A DNA stretch of 64,000 bases. Origin: an uncultured Caulobacter sp. (lineage in GTDB: Bacteria; Pseudomonadota; Alphaproteobacteria; Caulobacterales; Caulobacteraceae). Every line of letters begins with the position of its first letter. The stretch's first letter is position 1. The stretch lies in the NCBI RefSeq assembly GCF_947036865.1, contig NZ_CAMQSF010000003.1, positions 124,001-188,000 on the forward strand. Reading direction: 5' to 3'. The notes beneath the pieces are model-generated. The model saw only the letters and a list, made by a program, of their open reading frames with translations. It was not told the origin of the DNA and searched no databases. Shown here in pieces: positions 18,498 through 27,333 of this stretch. The position numbers and the translations under genes are program-made.

Positions 18498-20812
18498 GCC
18501 CCGAAGGCGCAGACCCTCTGACCCTAGAAGCGGCGACCTCCACCACCGCTCCTTCCGAACGCGCGCCCGATTCCGCATCGGGCGCGTCTTCGTCTGTAGG
18601 CGCCGCATCGCCTGAGCCGGCGGCCCCGCCCAAGCGCAAGTTTCTTCGCCAGTACGAACTGATCGACCGGGTCCTGGCCTACGACCCGACGGCCGACGAG
18701 GCGCTGCTGAACCGGGCCTATGTCTACGCCATGCGCATGCACGGCTCGCAGACCCGGGCCAGCGGCGATCCCTATTACGCCCACCCGATCGAGGTGGCCG
18801 GCATTCTCACCGAGTACCGGCTCGACACCGCGACCATCGTCACGGCCCTGCTGCACGACGTGATCGAGGACACCCCGGTCACCAAGGAAGAGATCGCCAA
18901 GCTGTTCGGCGACGAGATCGCCGAGCTCGTCGAGGGCGTCACCAAGCTGTCCAAGCTGGAGCTTCAGGCCGAGCACACCCGCCAGGCCGAGAACCTGCGC
19001 AAGTTCATCCTAGCCATCTCCAAGGACGTGCGCGTCCTGCTGGTCAAGCTGGCCGACCGTCTGCACAACATGCGGACGCTGCACTTCATCAAGAACCAGG
19101 CCAAGCGCGAGCGCATCGCCCGCGAGACGCGCGACATCTACGCGCCGCTGGCCCGCAACATCGGCTGTCACCGCATCTGCGTCGAGCTGGAGGAGCTGTC
19201 CTTCCAGCACACCAACCCGGTGGCGCGCGACGCCATCCTGCGCCGCCTAGAGGCGCTGCGGGAAGAGCAGGGCGGGGCCGTGGCCCTGGTCAGCCAGGAA
19301 ATCGCCGCGCGGCTGGAATCCTCGACCCTGCCGGCCCGCGTGTTCGGCCGCGAGAAGACGCCGTACTCGATCTGGCGCAAGCTGCAGCGCAAGTCGATCG
19401 GCTTCTCGCAGATGTCGGACATCTACGCCTTCCGGGTGATCGTCGACAGCGAGGAGGACTGCTACCGCGCGCTGGGCGTTGTCCACCGCGCCTGGTCCAG
19501 CGTGCCCGATCGTTTCAAGGACTACATCTCGACGCCGAAGCGGAACAACTACCGCTCGCTGCACACCACGGTCGTCGGGCCACGCGGCATGCGCATCGAG
19601 ATGCAGATCCGCACCGAGAGCATGGACCGCGTCAACGAAGAGGGCGTCGCCGCCCACTACCGCTACAAGGACGCCTCTTACGGCCTCGACCTGGAAGGCA
19701 TGGAGGCCGCCGGCGGCCGCGACCCGTTGGCCAACCTGCGCCAGCTGGTCCAGGTGCTGGAGCACGGCGGCGACAGCGAAGAACTGGTCGAGCACGCCAA
19801 GCTCGAAATGTTCCTCGACCAGGTGTTCGTGTTCACGCCCAAGGGCAAGCTGGTCAGCCTGCCGCGCGGGGCGATGCCGCTGGACTTCGCCTACGCGGTC
19901 CACACCGATGTCGGCGACACCTGCATCGGCGTGAAGATCAATGGCGAGCTGAAGCCGCTGCGCACGGTGCTGGTCAACGGCGACGTGGTCGAGGTGGTGC
20001 GCGGCTCCAAGCCGGTGGTGCCGCCGGACTGGCGCTCGCTGACCGTCACGGGCCGGGCCCGCTCGGCCATCCGCCGCCATATCCGCCAGACCGAGAAGGA
20101 AGAGTTCCTGCGTCTGGGCCGCGCCTCGCTGGAGCAGGTCTTCGCGCGCGCCGGCAAGAAGCTGAAGGACGTGTCGCTGCGGCCGATCCTGGAGCGCTTC
20201 GCCCTGGAGAGCGACGAGGCGCTGTACGACGCCGTGGGGCGCGGCCGCGTCTCGCCCAGCCAGGTGCTGGAGACGGCCTATCCCGGCATGAAGGACTCCG
20301 AGCGCGAGGCGGCCACCGCCCGGCGCAAGATCGAGGGCGGCCAGGAGGCGGCGCGGCTCTATGTGCGCGGCGGCGGGCTGACGCCGGGCGTCTCGCTGCA
20401 CTTCGCCCACTGCTGCAGCCCCGTGCCGGGCGACCGCATCGTCGGCATCCTGCGCGAGGACGGGGAGGGGCTGGACGTCCACACGATCGACTGCCCGCGC
20501 TTGGCCGAATACGAGGATCGCGAGGAGCTCTGGCGCGACCTGAACTGGACGCCGGAGGCCGAGCGCTCGACCATCTCGCTGACCCGCCTGCACGCCACCA
20601 TCCAGAACGCCCCCGGCGTGCTGGGGCTCGTCTGCACGATCATCGGCGAGGCGGGCGGCAATATCGTCAACCTGCGCATGCACCACCGCCAGAGCGACTT
20701 CTTCGACACCGACATCGACGTCGAGGTTCGCGACGCCAAGCATCTGACCAATATCCAGGCCGCGCTGCGGGCGTGTCCGTCGGTCGAGACGGTGGATCGG
20801 ACGCGCGGCTAA
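18494..20812 (+). CDS. spoT: Bifunctional (p)ppGpp synthetase/hydrolase (Rel/SpoT), probable CTG start
   Basis: Makes and degrades (p)ppGpp in the stringent response. With the CTG start it is 772 aa: a low-complexity N-terminal tail (to about residue 50), HD hydrolase domain with [10 protein letters not shown] (H121), synthetase domain around [17 protein letters not shown] domain [20 protein letters not shown], and a C-terminal ACT domain. The first ATG (18731) would delete conserved sequence [20 protein letters not shown] that Rel proteins have. No ATG, GTG or TTG lies in frame between the rpoZ stop and that ATG. AGGAGG is 7 nt before CTG, and CTGA overlaps the rpoZ stop. Domains certain; start inferred. 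Confidence 0.93.
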   Translation: MSPEGADPLTLEAATSTTAPSERAPDSASGASSSVGAASPEPAAPPKRKFLRQYELIDRVLAYDPTADEALLNRAYVYAMRMHGSQTRASGDPYYAHPIEVAGILTEYRLDTATIVTALLHDVIEDTPVTKEEIAKLFGDEIAELVEGVTKLSKLELQAEHTRQAENLRKFILAISKDVRVLLVKLADRLHNMRTLHFIKNQAKRERIARETRDIYAPLARNIGCHRICVELEELSFQHTNPVARDAILRRLEALREEQGGAVALVSQEIAARLESSTLPARVFGREKTPYSIWRKLQRKSIGFSQMSDIYAFRVIVDSEEDCYRALGVVHRAWSSVPDRFKDYISTPKRNNYRSLHTTVVGPRGMRIEMQIRTESMDRVNEEGVAAHYRYKDASYGLDLEGMEAAGGRDPLANLRQLVQVLEHGGDSEELVEHAKLEMFLDQVFVFTPKGKLVSLPRGAMPLDFAYAVHTDVGDTCIGVKINGELKPLRTVLVNGDVVEVVRGSKPVVPPDWRSLTVTGRARSAIRRHIRQTEKEEFLRLGRASLEQVFARAGKKLKDVSLRPILERFALESDEALYDAVGRGRVSPSQVLETAYPGMKDSEREAATARRKIEGGQEAARLYVRGGGLTPGVSLHFAHCCSPVPGDRIVGILREDGEGLDVHTIDCPRLAEYEDREELWRDLNWTPEAERSTISLTRLHATIQNAPGVLGLVCTIIGEAGGNIVNLRMHHRQSDFFDTDIDVEVRDAKHLTNIQAALRACPSVETVDRTRG

Positions 20813-20881
20813 GCTTTAGGCTGATCGCTTGCGAGTTTCGCGCTAGAGGCGCATCGTGACGCTCTCGTGGGGGGAGCGGTG

Positions 20882-21919
20882 ATGAGCGACGCGCGGGTCT
20901 ATTTCGCCACCAATCGCAATGCGCAGCCGGACAACAAGAAGCTGGTCTTCGGACCTCGCTTCAACCCCGACGGCGTCGCGGCCCTACGGTTCGGCTATGT
21001 CGATTTCCCCGACGGGGTCGAGACCCTGCAAGGCGGTTCGGCGCACGTCTATCCGGACGTCAAGAACGAGACCGACATCGCCAAGACCGGCGGCGGCCAG
21101 TTCCTGGAGGACCTGCGCAAGGCCATGGTGGGCGGCCAGGACACGCTGGTCTTCATTCATGGCTTCAACGTCAGCTTCAACGGCGCGATCGAGGCCGGCG
21201 CGCGGCTGGCCCGCCAGGTGAGGGTCGGGTCGGCCTCGCCCGACGGCGGACGGCCGGTCAATGTGGTGGTGTTCAGCTGGCCTTCGGACGGCGAGGCCGT
21301 GCCGTTCATGTCGTACTACAGCGACCGCGAGGACGCCCGCGCCTCCGGTCCAGCCCTGGCGCGGACCTATCTGAAGCTTCGGGAGTTCCTCGGGAAGCTG
21401 CGCGCGGAGGATCACTGCCAGCGCAGCATCCATCTGATGACCCACAGCATGGGCGCCTATGTGCTGCGCCACGGCCTGCAGGCGGCGCTCGCCAAGGACT
21501 CCGACAGCCTGGCGCGGATCTTCGACCAGATCCTGCTGGCCGCGCCCGACGAGGACGACGACGCCTTCGAGCAGGACGGCAAGCTGAAGCCCCTGCCCAG
21601 GATCGGCCGCCAGGTGACGGTCTATTTCAACCCGTGCGACCAGGCGCTGCTGATCTCGGACAAGACCAAGGGCAATCCCGACCGCCTGGGCTCGGACGGC
21701 CCGCGTCTCATCGACATGCTGCCCAAGAAGGTGGTGCTGGTCGATTGCCGCAACGTGGCGGGCGACGCCGACCCGCTGATCCAGCACAGCTACTACGCGC
21801 ACAGCCCGGCCATGGCGGCGGACATCGGCGCGGTGCTGGCCGGCATGGAGGCCGACACCATCGGCAACCGCGTCTATGTCCCGTCGCTGCGCGCCTGGCG
21901 GATCGTCAGGGAGCTTTGA
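20882..21919 (+). CDS. Alpha/beta hydrolase of the DUF900 family
   Basis: A 345-aa predicted serine hydrolase of unknown substrate. The oxyanion-hole strand reads LVFIHGFNVSFNGAIEAG, the nucleophile elbow is MTHSMGAYVLRHGL (Ser in HSMG), and IQHSYYAHSP near the end may supply the catalytic His. There is no signal peptide. The ATG has GGGGGAG 6 nt upstream. It follows spoT by 69 nt and its last 14 nt overlap the convergent Nudix gene. Confidence 0.82.
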   Translation: MSDARVYFATNRNAQPDNKKLVFGPRFNPDGVAALRFGYVDFPDGVETLQGGSAHVYPDVKNETDIAKTGGGQFLEDLRKAMVGGQDTLVFIHGFNVSFNGAIEAGARLARQVRVGSASPDGGRPVNVVVFSWPSDGEAVPFMSYYSDREDARASGPALARTYLKLREFLGKLRAEDHCQRSIHLMTHSMGAYVLRHGLQAALAKDSDSLARIFDQILLAAPDEDDDAFEQDGKLKPLPRIGRQVTVYFNPCDQALLISDKTKGNPDRLGSDGPRLIDMLPKKVVLVDCRNVAGDADPLIQHSYYAHSPAMAADIGAVLAGMEADTIGNRVYVPSLRAWRIVREL

Positions 21920-22319
21920 GCCCCAGGGCCGCGACGGCGTCTCGGGTCGCCGCCGTCAGGGGAGAGGGCAGGGCGTCCAGGGCGAACCAGCCCCAGTCGC
22001 GCAGGGCGTGGGCTTCCTGGATCGCCGGCGCGCCCTCGAAGGCGTCGGCGGCATAGGTGATCGCCACCCAGTGATAGTCTTCGGCGACCATGTCGGTCAC
22101 CGCCAGCACGCGGCCGGCCCTGATCGTGATCCCCAGCTCCTCGCGGATCTCGCGCTCGGCGCAGGTTCGCGCGGCCTCGCCCCAGTCGAGCTTGCCGCCG
22201 GGCACGCCCCAGTGGTCGGCCTCGGGATTCTTGACCCGCTTGACCAGCAAGAGGCGGCCCCGGTCGTCAAGGATGGCCGCGCCGCAGCCGACGCGAGGGC
22301 GTTGAGGTTCGCTGTCCAT
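21906..22319 (-). CDS. Nudix hydrolase
   Basis: A 137-aa pyrophosphohydrolase acting on a nucleoside diphosphate linked to another moiety. The Nudix box GKLDWGEAARTCAEREIREE followed by LGI is complete (GX5EX7REUXEEXGU) near residues 41-63. Strand segments GCGAAILDDRGRLLLVKR and HWGVPGGKLDWG precede it. Substrate cannot be deduced. Overlaps the convergent DUF900 gene by 14 nt. Confidence 0.9.
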   Translation of the reverse strand: MDSEPQRPRVGCGAAILDDRGRLLLVKRVKNPEADHWGVPGGKLDWGEAARTCAEREIREELGITIRAGRVLAVTDMVAEDYHWVAITYAADAFEGAPAIQEAHALRDWGWFALDALPSPLTAATRDAVAALGLKAP

Positions 22320-22400
22320 AGGGGCGCTTAAGGACCGAAATCGCCCGCCGGCGCAAGGCGGCGTTTGAAGACTCGCGGGGCTGGTTTATAGGCGAGCCTC

Positions 22401-22982
22401 ATGACCAACGACGACGTCCTCGACGAATTCCGCGCCGCCGGCGCCCTGCGCGAAGGCCACTTCGTGCTGTCTTCCGGCCTGCACAGCCCGGTCTTCCTGC
22501 AGAAGAACCTGGTGTTCATGCGGCCCGAGCGCTGCGAACGCCTGTGCAAGGCCCTGGCGGAGAAAATCCTGGCGACGGTCGGCGCGGTCGACGTGGCCGT
22601 CTCGCCCGCCGTCGGCGGCATCATCCCGGGCTACGAGACCGCCCGCCACCTGAACGTGCCGTCGATCTATGTCGAGCGCGAGGGCGGGGCCTTCAAGTTC
22701 CGGCGCGGCTTCCACCTGGAGCCCGGCCAGAAGGTGGTGATGGTCGAGGACATCGTCACCACGGGCCTGTCGTCGCGCGAGTGCATCCAGGCGATCAAGG
22801 ACGCCGGCGGCGACGTCGTGGCCGCCGCCTGCATCGTCGACCGCTCGGGCGGCAAGGCCGATGTCGGCGTGCCGCTGGTGGCCCTGGCCAGCCTGGAAGT
22901 CCCGGCCTATCCGGCCGACGCCCTGCCGCCGGAACTGGCCGCCATCCCGATCGAGGACCCGGGCAGCCGGCGGCTGCGGTAG
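22401..22982 (+). CDS. pyrE: Orotate phosphoribosyltransferase
   Basis: Joins orotate to PRPP to form OMP in pyrimidine synthesis. The 193-aa protein carries the PRPP-binding motif [16 protein letters not shown] (about residues 113-128), [19 protein letters not shown] at the N-terminus and the flexible loop [15 protein letters not shown]. Followed by a palindromic repeat and then pdxJ. Confidence 0.96.
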   Translation: MTNDDVLDEFRAAGALREGHFVLSSGLHSPVFLQKNLVFMRPERCERLCKALAEKILATVGAVDVAVSPAVGGIIPGYETARHLNVPSIYVEREGGAFKFRRGFHLEPGQKVVMVEDIVTTGLSSRECIQAIKDAGGDVVAAACIVDRSGGKADVGVPLVALASLEVPAYPADALPPELAAIPIEDPGSRRLR

Positions 22983-23000
22983 ACGCCCAGAAGCCGAAAC

Positions 23001-23087
23001 CTCGCCCTTCGACACGCTCGGGGTGAGGTTTCTAACGCCAAGGCTCTAGCCATGGTCCTCATCCTGAGCCTGTCGAAGGACGAGGAT
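23001..23087. repeat. Long imperfect palindrome, family 1 (copy 2)
   Basis: The left arm CCTCGCCCTTCGACACGCTC...GGTGAGG pairs with a right arm CCTCATCCTGAGCCTGTCGAAGG...GAGG. It shares arm sequences (CTCATCCTGAG, TCGAAGGACG) with 1017-1119. It occupies most of the pyrE-pdxJ gap and could end pyrE transcription or fold in the transcript. No encoded protein. Confidence 0.75.
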
Positions 23088-23188
23088 CACGCACCGCCCT
23101 GGCGCCGGCGCGGGAAATTCCCACCTGCATAGCTGGACGGCTGGGCTTATAGGTCGTGGCCTTGGTCTTGGTTTCGACGGGAAGAACG

Positions 23189-23953
23189 ATGAGCTTGCGA
23201 CTGGGCGTCAATATCGACCACGTGGCGACGATCCGGAACGCGCGCGGCTCTTCCTATCCCGAGCCGGTGCGCGCCGCCGAGCTGGCCCTGGCGGCCGGGG
23301 CCGACGGCATCACCGCCCACCTGCGCGAGGACCGTCGCCACATCAGCGACGCCGACATCGCCGTGCTGACCGACCTTTGCCACAAGCGCGGCAAGCCGCT
23401 GAACTTCGAGATGGCCGTGACCGACGAGATGGTCGGCATCGCCCTTGGCGCGCGACCGCACGCCGCCTGCTTGGTGCCCGAGCGCCGCGAGGAGGTGACG
23501 ACCGAGGGCGGGCTGGACGTCGTCCGGGGGCAGGACCGCATCGCCGCCGCGACCGCCCGGCTGCGCACCGTGGGCGCGCGGGTCTCGCTGTTCATCGAGC
23601 CCGATCCCGCCCAGATTCGCGCCTCGGCCCAGGCGGGCGCGCAGGTCGTCGAACTGCACACCGGCGCCTATTGCGACGCCGCGCGGGCGGGCGAGACCGG
23701 GCGCGCCGAGGCGATCCTGGCGCGCCTGAAGGCCGGCGCGGCCTTGGCCGCTCAACTGGGGTTGGAGGTCCATGCCGGCCACGGGATCGACTACGCCACG
23801 GTCAAGCCGATCGCGGCCATTCCCGAAATCGCCGAGCTCAATATCGGCCACTTCCTGATCGGGGAGGCGATCTTCGTCGGCCTGCCCCAGGCGATCCAGC
23901 GGATGCGCGCGCTGATGGACGCCGCGCGGCTCGAAGTCGAGGCGCTGGCGTGA
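23189..23953 (+). CDS. pdxJ: Pyridoxine 5'-phosphate synthase
   Basis: Condenses 1-deoxyxylulose 5-phosphate with 3-amino-1-hydroxyacetone phosphate, the last ring-forming step of vitamin B6 synthesis. 254 aa, TIM barrel. [20 protein letters not shown] is the invariant N-terminus; [27 protein letters not shown] and HAGHGIDY are further signatures, and the end [14 protein letters not shown] is typical. The stop overlaps the acpS start by 4 nt (GTGA). Confidence 0.97.
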   Translation: MSLRLGVNIDHVATIRNARGSSYPEPVRAAELALAAGADGITAHLREDRRHISDADIAVLTDLCHKRGKPLNFEMAVTDEMVGIALGARPHAACLVPERREEVTTEGGLDVVRGQDRIAAATARLRTVGARVSLFIEPDPAQIRASAQAGAQVVELHTGAYCDAARAGETGRAEAILARLKAGAALAAQLGLEVHAGHGIDYATVKPIAAIPEIAELNIGHFLIGEAIFVGLPQAIQRMRALMDAARLEVEALA

Positions 23954-24351
23954 TCATCGGCATCGGCTCGGACCTCTGCGACATCCGGCGGATCGAGAAG
24001 TCGCTGGAGCGCTTCGGCGACCGTTTCACCCACAAGGTTTTCACCGAGATCGAGCGGGCCCGGTCCGAGCGCAAGCCCGACCGCGCCTCCAGCTACGCCA
24101 AGCGCTTCGCGGCCAAGGAGGCCTGTTCCAAGGCGCTGGGCACCGGCCTCAAGCGCGGCGTGCATCTGGCCGGCATGGGAGTGGTCAACCTGCCGTCAGG
24201 CAAGCCGACCATGGCCCTGACCGGCGGCGCCGCCGAACGGCTCAAGGCCCTGACGCCCGAGGGCATGGAGGCGGTGATCCACCTGTCCCTGACCGACGAT
24301 CACCCCTACGCCCAGGCCTTCGTCATCATCGAGGCGCTGCCGAAGGTTTAG
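23950..24351 (+). CDS. acpS: Holo-[acyl-carrier-protein] synthase
   Basis: Transfers 4'-phosphopantetheine from CoA to acyl carrier protein. 133 aa, starting at [23 protein letters not shown], with the Mg-binding Asp in GSDLCDI; the second motif is [19 protein letters not shown]. The GTGA overlap with pdxJ implies translational coupling, the usual pdxJ-acpS-lepB order. A palindromic repeat follows. Confidence 0.95.
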   Translation: MIIGIGSDLCDIRRIEKSLERFGDRFTHKVFTEIERARSERKPDRASSYAKRFAAKEACSKALGTGLKRGVHLAGMGVVNLPSGKPTMALTGGAAERLKALTPEGMEAVIHLSLTDDHPYAQAFVIIEALPKV

Positions 24352-24372
24352 GGGCGACCACGCGCTTAAACC

Positions 24373-24482
24373 GATCTTCCCCGCGAAAGCGGGGACCCAA
24401 GCCGCGTCAGGGCTTCTGGGTGATGCCGCGCCACGCTCTCTGGCGCCGCTTGGATCCCCGCTTTCGCGGGGATGAGCGGATC
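24373..24482. repeat. Long imperfect palindrome, family 2 (copy 1)
   Basis: The left arm GATCTTCCCCGCGAAAGCGG...ACCCAAGC is answered by the right arm GCTTGGATCCCCGCTTTCGC...GATC. Each arm holds its own small hairpin CCCCGC-GAAA-GCGGGG. The same arms recur at 44173-44282. It sits between acpS and lepB, so the two may be on separate transcripts or separated by a structured RNA segment. Confidence 0.85.
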
Positions 24483-24619
24483 TTGGGGCGAACGGCCATG
24501 GGGATCCGAGCGGCCGCGGTCCAACCTTCGCCTCAAAGCCAAGCTAACGCGCCGCACTTGCCGGCCGGGCCAAGCCCGTCTAGCAAGGCCGAACCATTTC
24601 CGAAGAGCTCAGCCGCCGC

Positions 24620-25462
24620 ATGACCGACACCGTCGACACCACGCCGCCCGAAGACAAGGGCGCCGTCGCCGAGCTCATCGAGATCATCAAGACCGTCGCC
24701 TACGCCCTGGGCATCGCCCTGGTGCTGCGGGTCCTGCTGTTCCAGCCCTTCACCATCCCGTCGGCCTCGATGGAGCCCAACCTCTATCAGGGCGACTACA
24801 TCATCGTGTCGAAGTTCAGCTACGGCTGGAGCAAGCACTCGATCCCGTTCAGCCCGCCGCTGTTCAAGGGCCGGATCTTCGGTCACGCGCCGACGCGCGG
24901 CGACATCATCGTGTTCAAGCTGCCGCGCGACAATCGCACCGACTACATCAAGCGCCTGATCGGCCTGCCGGGCGACAAGGTCCAGGTGCGCGGCGGCCAG
25001 GTGTTCATCAACGGCAAGGCCCTGCCGCGCAAGGAACAGCCGCCGGCCCTGGTCGACACCGGCTATGGCTTCACCCAGCAGGTGCAGCGCTTCCAGGAGA
25101 CCAATCCGGAAGGCCGCCAGTACAACACCCAGGACTTCGGTCCCGACAGCCGCGGCGACAACACCGGCGTCTACACCGTGCCCGCCGGCTGCTACTTCTT
25201 CATGGGCGACAACCGCGACAACTCGGCCGACAGCCGCTTCGATCCGGGCGTCTCGCCGTTCAAGGACAGCGCCTGCAAGTGGGACTACGAGCTGGATCAG
25301 TATATCGGCGACGAGGTCGGCGTCGGCTTCGTGCCCGCCGAGAACCTGGTCGGCCGCGCCCAGATCATCCTGCTGTCGTGGAACGCCGACGCCAGCCTGT
25401 TCAAGCCGTGGACCTGGTTCATGAACGCGCGTCCCAGCCGCTTCTTCCACGTGCTGAAGTGA
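24620..25462 (+). CDS. lepB: Signal peptidase I
   Basis: Membrane-bound serine protease that cuts signal peptides from exported proteins. 280 aa with one N-terminal membrane segment, LGIALVLRVLLFQPFTIP (about residues 30-47). Catalytic Ser is S50 in IPSASMEPNL and the general base is K111 in DYIKRLIGLPGDKV; the C-terminal box FFMGDNRDNSADSRF is present. Precedes rnc by 9 nt, the conserved lepB-rnc-era arrangement. Confidence 0.96.
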   Translation: MTDTVDTTPPEDKGAVAELIEIIKTVAYALGIALVLRVLLFQPFTIPSASMEPNLYQGDYIIVSKFSYGWSKHSIPFSPPLFKGRIFGHAPTRGDIIVFKLPRDNRTDYIKRLIGLPGDKVQVRGGQVFINGKALPRKEQPPALVDTGYGFTQQVQRFQETNPEGRQYNTQDFGPDSRGDNTGVYTVPAGCYFFMGDNRDNSADSRFDPGVSPFKDSACKWDYELDQYIGDEVGVGFVPAENLVGRAQIILLSWNADASLFKPWTWFMNARPSRFFHVLK

Positions 25463-25471
25463 TCTTGAGCC

Positions 25472-26167
25472 ATGGATAGACGGGTCGCCGCCGTCGGCGA
25501 CCTGGAGCGCCGGATCGGCCATCGGTTCAGCGATCGCGAACTGCTCGAGCGCGCCCTGACCCACGCCAGCGTCGGCGACGGGGCCAAGAAGGTGCGCGAC
25601 AACGAGGTGCTGGAGTTCATCGGCGACCGGGTGCTGGGATTGCTGGCCGCCGAGGCCCTGGCGCAGCGGTTCCCCAAGGCCAAGGAAGGCGAGCTGGCCC
25701 CGCGCCTGAACGCCCTGGTCAGCCGCGAGACCTGCGCCCGCGTGGCGCGCAAGGCCGAGCTCGGCCCCGCCCTGCGCCTGTCGGCCTCGTCCAGCAAGAT
25801 CGGCGGCCGCGAGACTGACTCGATCCTGGCCGGCGCCACCGAGGCGCTGATGGCCGCGCTCTATCAGGACGGCGGCCTCGACACCGCGCGGCGCGTTTTC
25901 CTTGACCTCTGGGCCGACGAGTTCGACCGGGCCGGGGAGGGGCGTCCGCGCGATCCTAAGACCGCGCTGCAGGAATGGGCCCAAGGCAAGGGGCGGCCGC
26001 TGCCGACCTACCGCGTCCTGGACCGGACGGGGCCAGACCACGCGCCGGTGTTCACCGTCGAAGCGCTCGTGGTCGGCGTCGATCCCGCCATCGCCAAGGG
26101 CAAGTCGCGCCAGGAGGCCGAGAAGGCCGCAGCCAAGGCCTTGCTGGAGCGTGAAGGCGCGGCCTGA
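25472..26167 (+). CDS. rnc: Ribonuclease III
   Basis: Cleaves double-stranded RNA, including rRNA precursors. 231 aa: catalytic domain with the signature [20 protein letters not shown] (about residues 43-62) and the second acidic cluster [20 protein letters not shown], then a dsRNA-binding domain from about residue 160, ending [18 protein letters not shown]. Lies between lepB and two small genes that separate it from era. Confidence 0.96.
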   Translation: MDRRVAAVGDLERRIGHRFSDRELLERALTHASVGDGAKKVRDNEVLEFIGDRVLGLLAAEALAQRFPKAKEGELAPRLNALVSRETCARVARKAELGPALRLSASSSKIGGRETDSILAGATEALMAALYQDGGLDTARRVFLDLWADEFDRAGEGRPRDPKTALQEWAQGKGRPLPTYRVLDRTGPDHAPVFTVEALVVGVDPAIAKGKSRQEAEKAAAKALLEREGAA

Positions 26168-26196
26168 CCGGCGCTGGCATTGCCTTCATCCCGATA

Positions 26197-26219
26197 TAGT
26201 GGCACTCAAAGTGCCATTA
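26197..26219. promoter_or_regulatory. Operator-like inverted repeat upstream of the 4-TM protein gene
   Basis: TAGTGGCACT-CAA-AGTGCCATTA is an inverted repeat with 10-nt arms, a 3-nt centre and one mismatch. It lies 30 nt after the rnc stop and 77 nt before the chosen start of the membrane-protein gene, in a locally AT-richer stretch. Symmetry and size suit a dimeric repressor. No regulator gene is adjacent, so the binding protein is unknown. Confidence 0.5.
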
Positions 26220-26296
26220 GGGGCGGAGGCGACATGGCGAGCTTCTGGACTTGCCGTGGGCCAGGTGGCTTGGCTGCTGATCGCGAAAGGAACGCC

Positions 26297-26740
26297 ATGA
26301 TGGCCCTGCTGCCGCCGTCCACCAACGTCGACTATCGCGGCGCGCGCCTTTCGGCCTGGGCGCTGATGCTGATGGGGGTTCTGACGGCCGCGGCCGGACT
26401 GGTCCACTACGGGCTGCCGGACGGCGGCATCGGCGTGATCGCTGGCGTCGATCTCTCCACGCGCCGCGAGACCATCGTCGGCATGGCCGCCTGGATCGGC
26501 GCGATCCAGATCCCGCACGGCGTCGCCGAGGTCCTGGTCGGCTGGCGCTACCGGACCCTGACGCCGCTGTTCCTGGCTCTGATCGCGCTGGAGCGCGGCC
26601 TGATGGCCGTGGACGGCTGGCTGCTAAAGGGCGCGCGCGCCGCGCATCATCCGCCCGAGCATTACGCCAGCGTCGTGGTGACCGCGCTGTCGCTGGTCCT
26701 GGTGGCGCTGGCCTCGCGGCCGAGGCGCGGGGCGGTCTGA
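26297..26740 (+). CDS. Small four-TM membrane protein of unknown function
   Basis: About 147 aa with four predicted membrane helices: SAWALMLMGVLTAAAGLVHY, GMAAWIGAIQIPHGVAEVLV, PLFLALIALERGLMAVDGWL and SVVVTALSLVLVALAS. I recognise no family. An upstream in-frame ATG (26234) with a good GGAGG exists, but codons between the two ATGs are atypical (TTG, GCT, GCT, GAT; about 65% GC at third positions against over 90% after), so the ATG preceded by AAAGGA was chosen. Preceded by an operator-like palindrome, so possibly regulated independently of rnc. Confidence 0.65.
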   Translation: MMALLPPSTNVDYRGARLSAWALMLMGVLTAAAGLVHYGLPDGGIGVIAGVDLSTRRETIVGMAAWIGAIQIPHGVAEVLVGWRYRTLTPLFLALIALERGLMAVDGWLLKGARAAHHPPEHYASVVVTALSLVLVALASRPRRGAV

Positions 26741-26768
26741 ACGACACCGCCCACGCGCTTGGCTCCGC

Positions 26769-27191
26769 TTAGCGGTTCGGCGGCGTGCGCCGGTCGCTAT
26801 TCGTCGTTCCAGAGGTCCCCGTCGTTCCGCTGGTCCCGGTCGTCCCCGTCGCGGAGGAGCCGGTCACCGAGGCGCCGGGCGTGGTCCCGGTCGAGCTTTC
26901 CCGCTGCGCGCCCGGAGATCCCGGCGCCCCGGTCGAGCCCATCGAGCCGGTGGAGCCAGAAGAGCCGTTGGCGCCAGCGCTGCTGGGGCTGTTCATATCC
27001 GGCGCGGTCGGGGTTTGGCCGCCCGTGGTGTTCGAAGCGTCCGTTCCCGTGGTCCCGGCGGCGCCACTGGCGTCGGCCGCGGCGGCGGGCGGATTTTGCT
27101 GGGCGTCCTCCTGCCGACGGGAGCAGCCGACGATCGTGGCGGCGCCGAGGGCGACGAGGGTCAGGCGGGCGAGGGTGGCGTGGCGTGTCAT
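26769..27191 (-). CDS. Putative lipoprotein with Gly/Ser/Thr-rich tail
   Basis: 140 aa. MTRHATLARLTLVALGAATI then VGC is a lipoprotein signal with a possible lipobox (IVGC). The rest is low-complexity: Ala/Thr/Gly/Ser runs such as SSGSTGSMGSTGAPGSPGAQ and TSGTTGTSGTTNS, with no recognisable fold. Probably a membrane-anchored disordered protein. It is oriented opposite to rnc and era, interrupting that cluster. The plus-strand frame over it is also open, so the call rests on the signal peptide. Confidence 0.6.
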   Translation of the reverse strand: MTRHATLARLTLVALGAATIVGCSRRQEDAQQNPPAAAADASGAAGTTGTDASNTTGGQTPTAPDMNSPSSAGANGSSGSTGSMGSTGAPGSPGAQRESSTGTTPGASVTGSSATGTTGTSGTTGTSGTTNSDRRTPPNR

Positions 27192-27333
27192 GGAAAAGGC
27201 TCCGGCGTTGGACTGCCAGAAGCCAACGGGCGGAAGCGTCGGCCGGTCCGCGCCTTAGGCAAAGGACACTCCAAGGTCGCCCGCGAGGCCGGTCGCTACC
27301 GTCAGGCCGTCATCGGTGCTAAACGCACCGGCA

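Noticed and set aside
18731..20812. spoT beginning at the first ATG
   Set aside because: It would remove a conserved N-terminal segment of the hydrolase domain and leave 234 nt after a strong ribosome site unused.
26234..26296. Longer start for the four-TM protein
   Set aside because: It has a good GGAGG, but codon use in these 21 codons is unlike the rest of the gene; the later ATG has its own AAAGGA. Remains possible.
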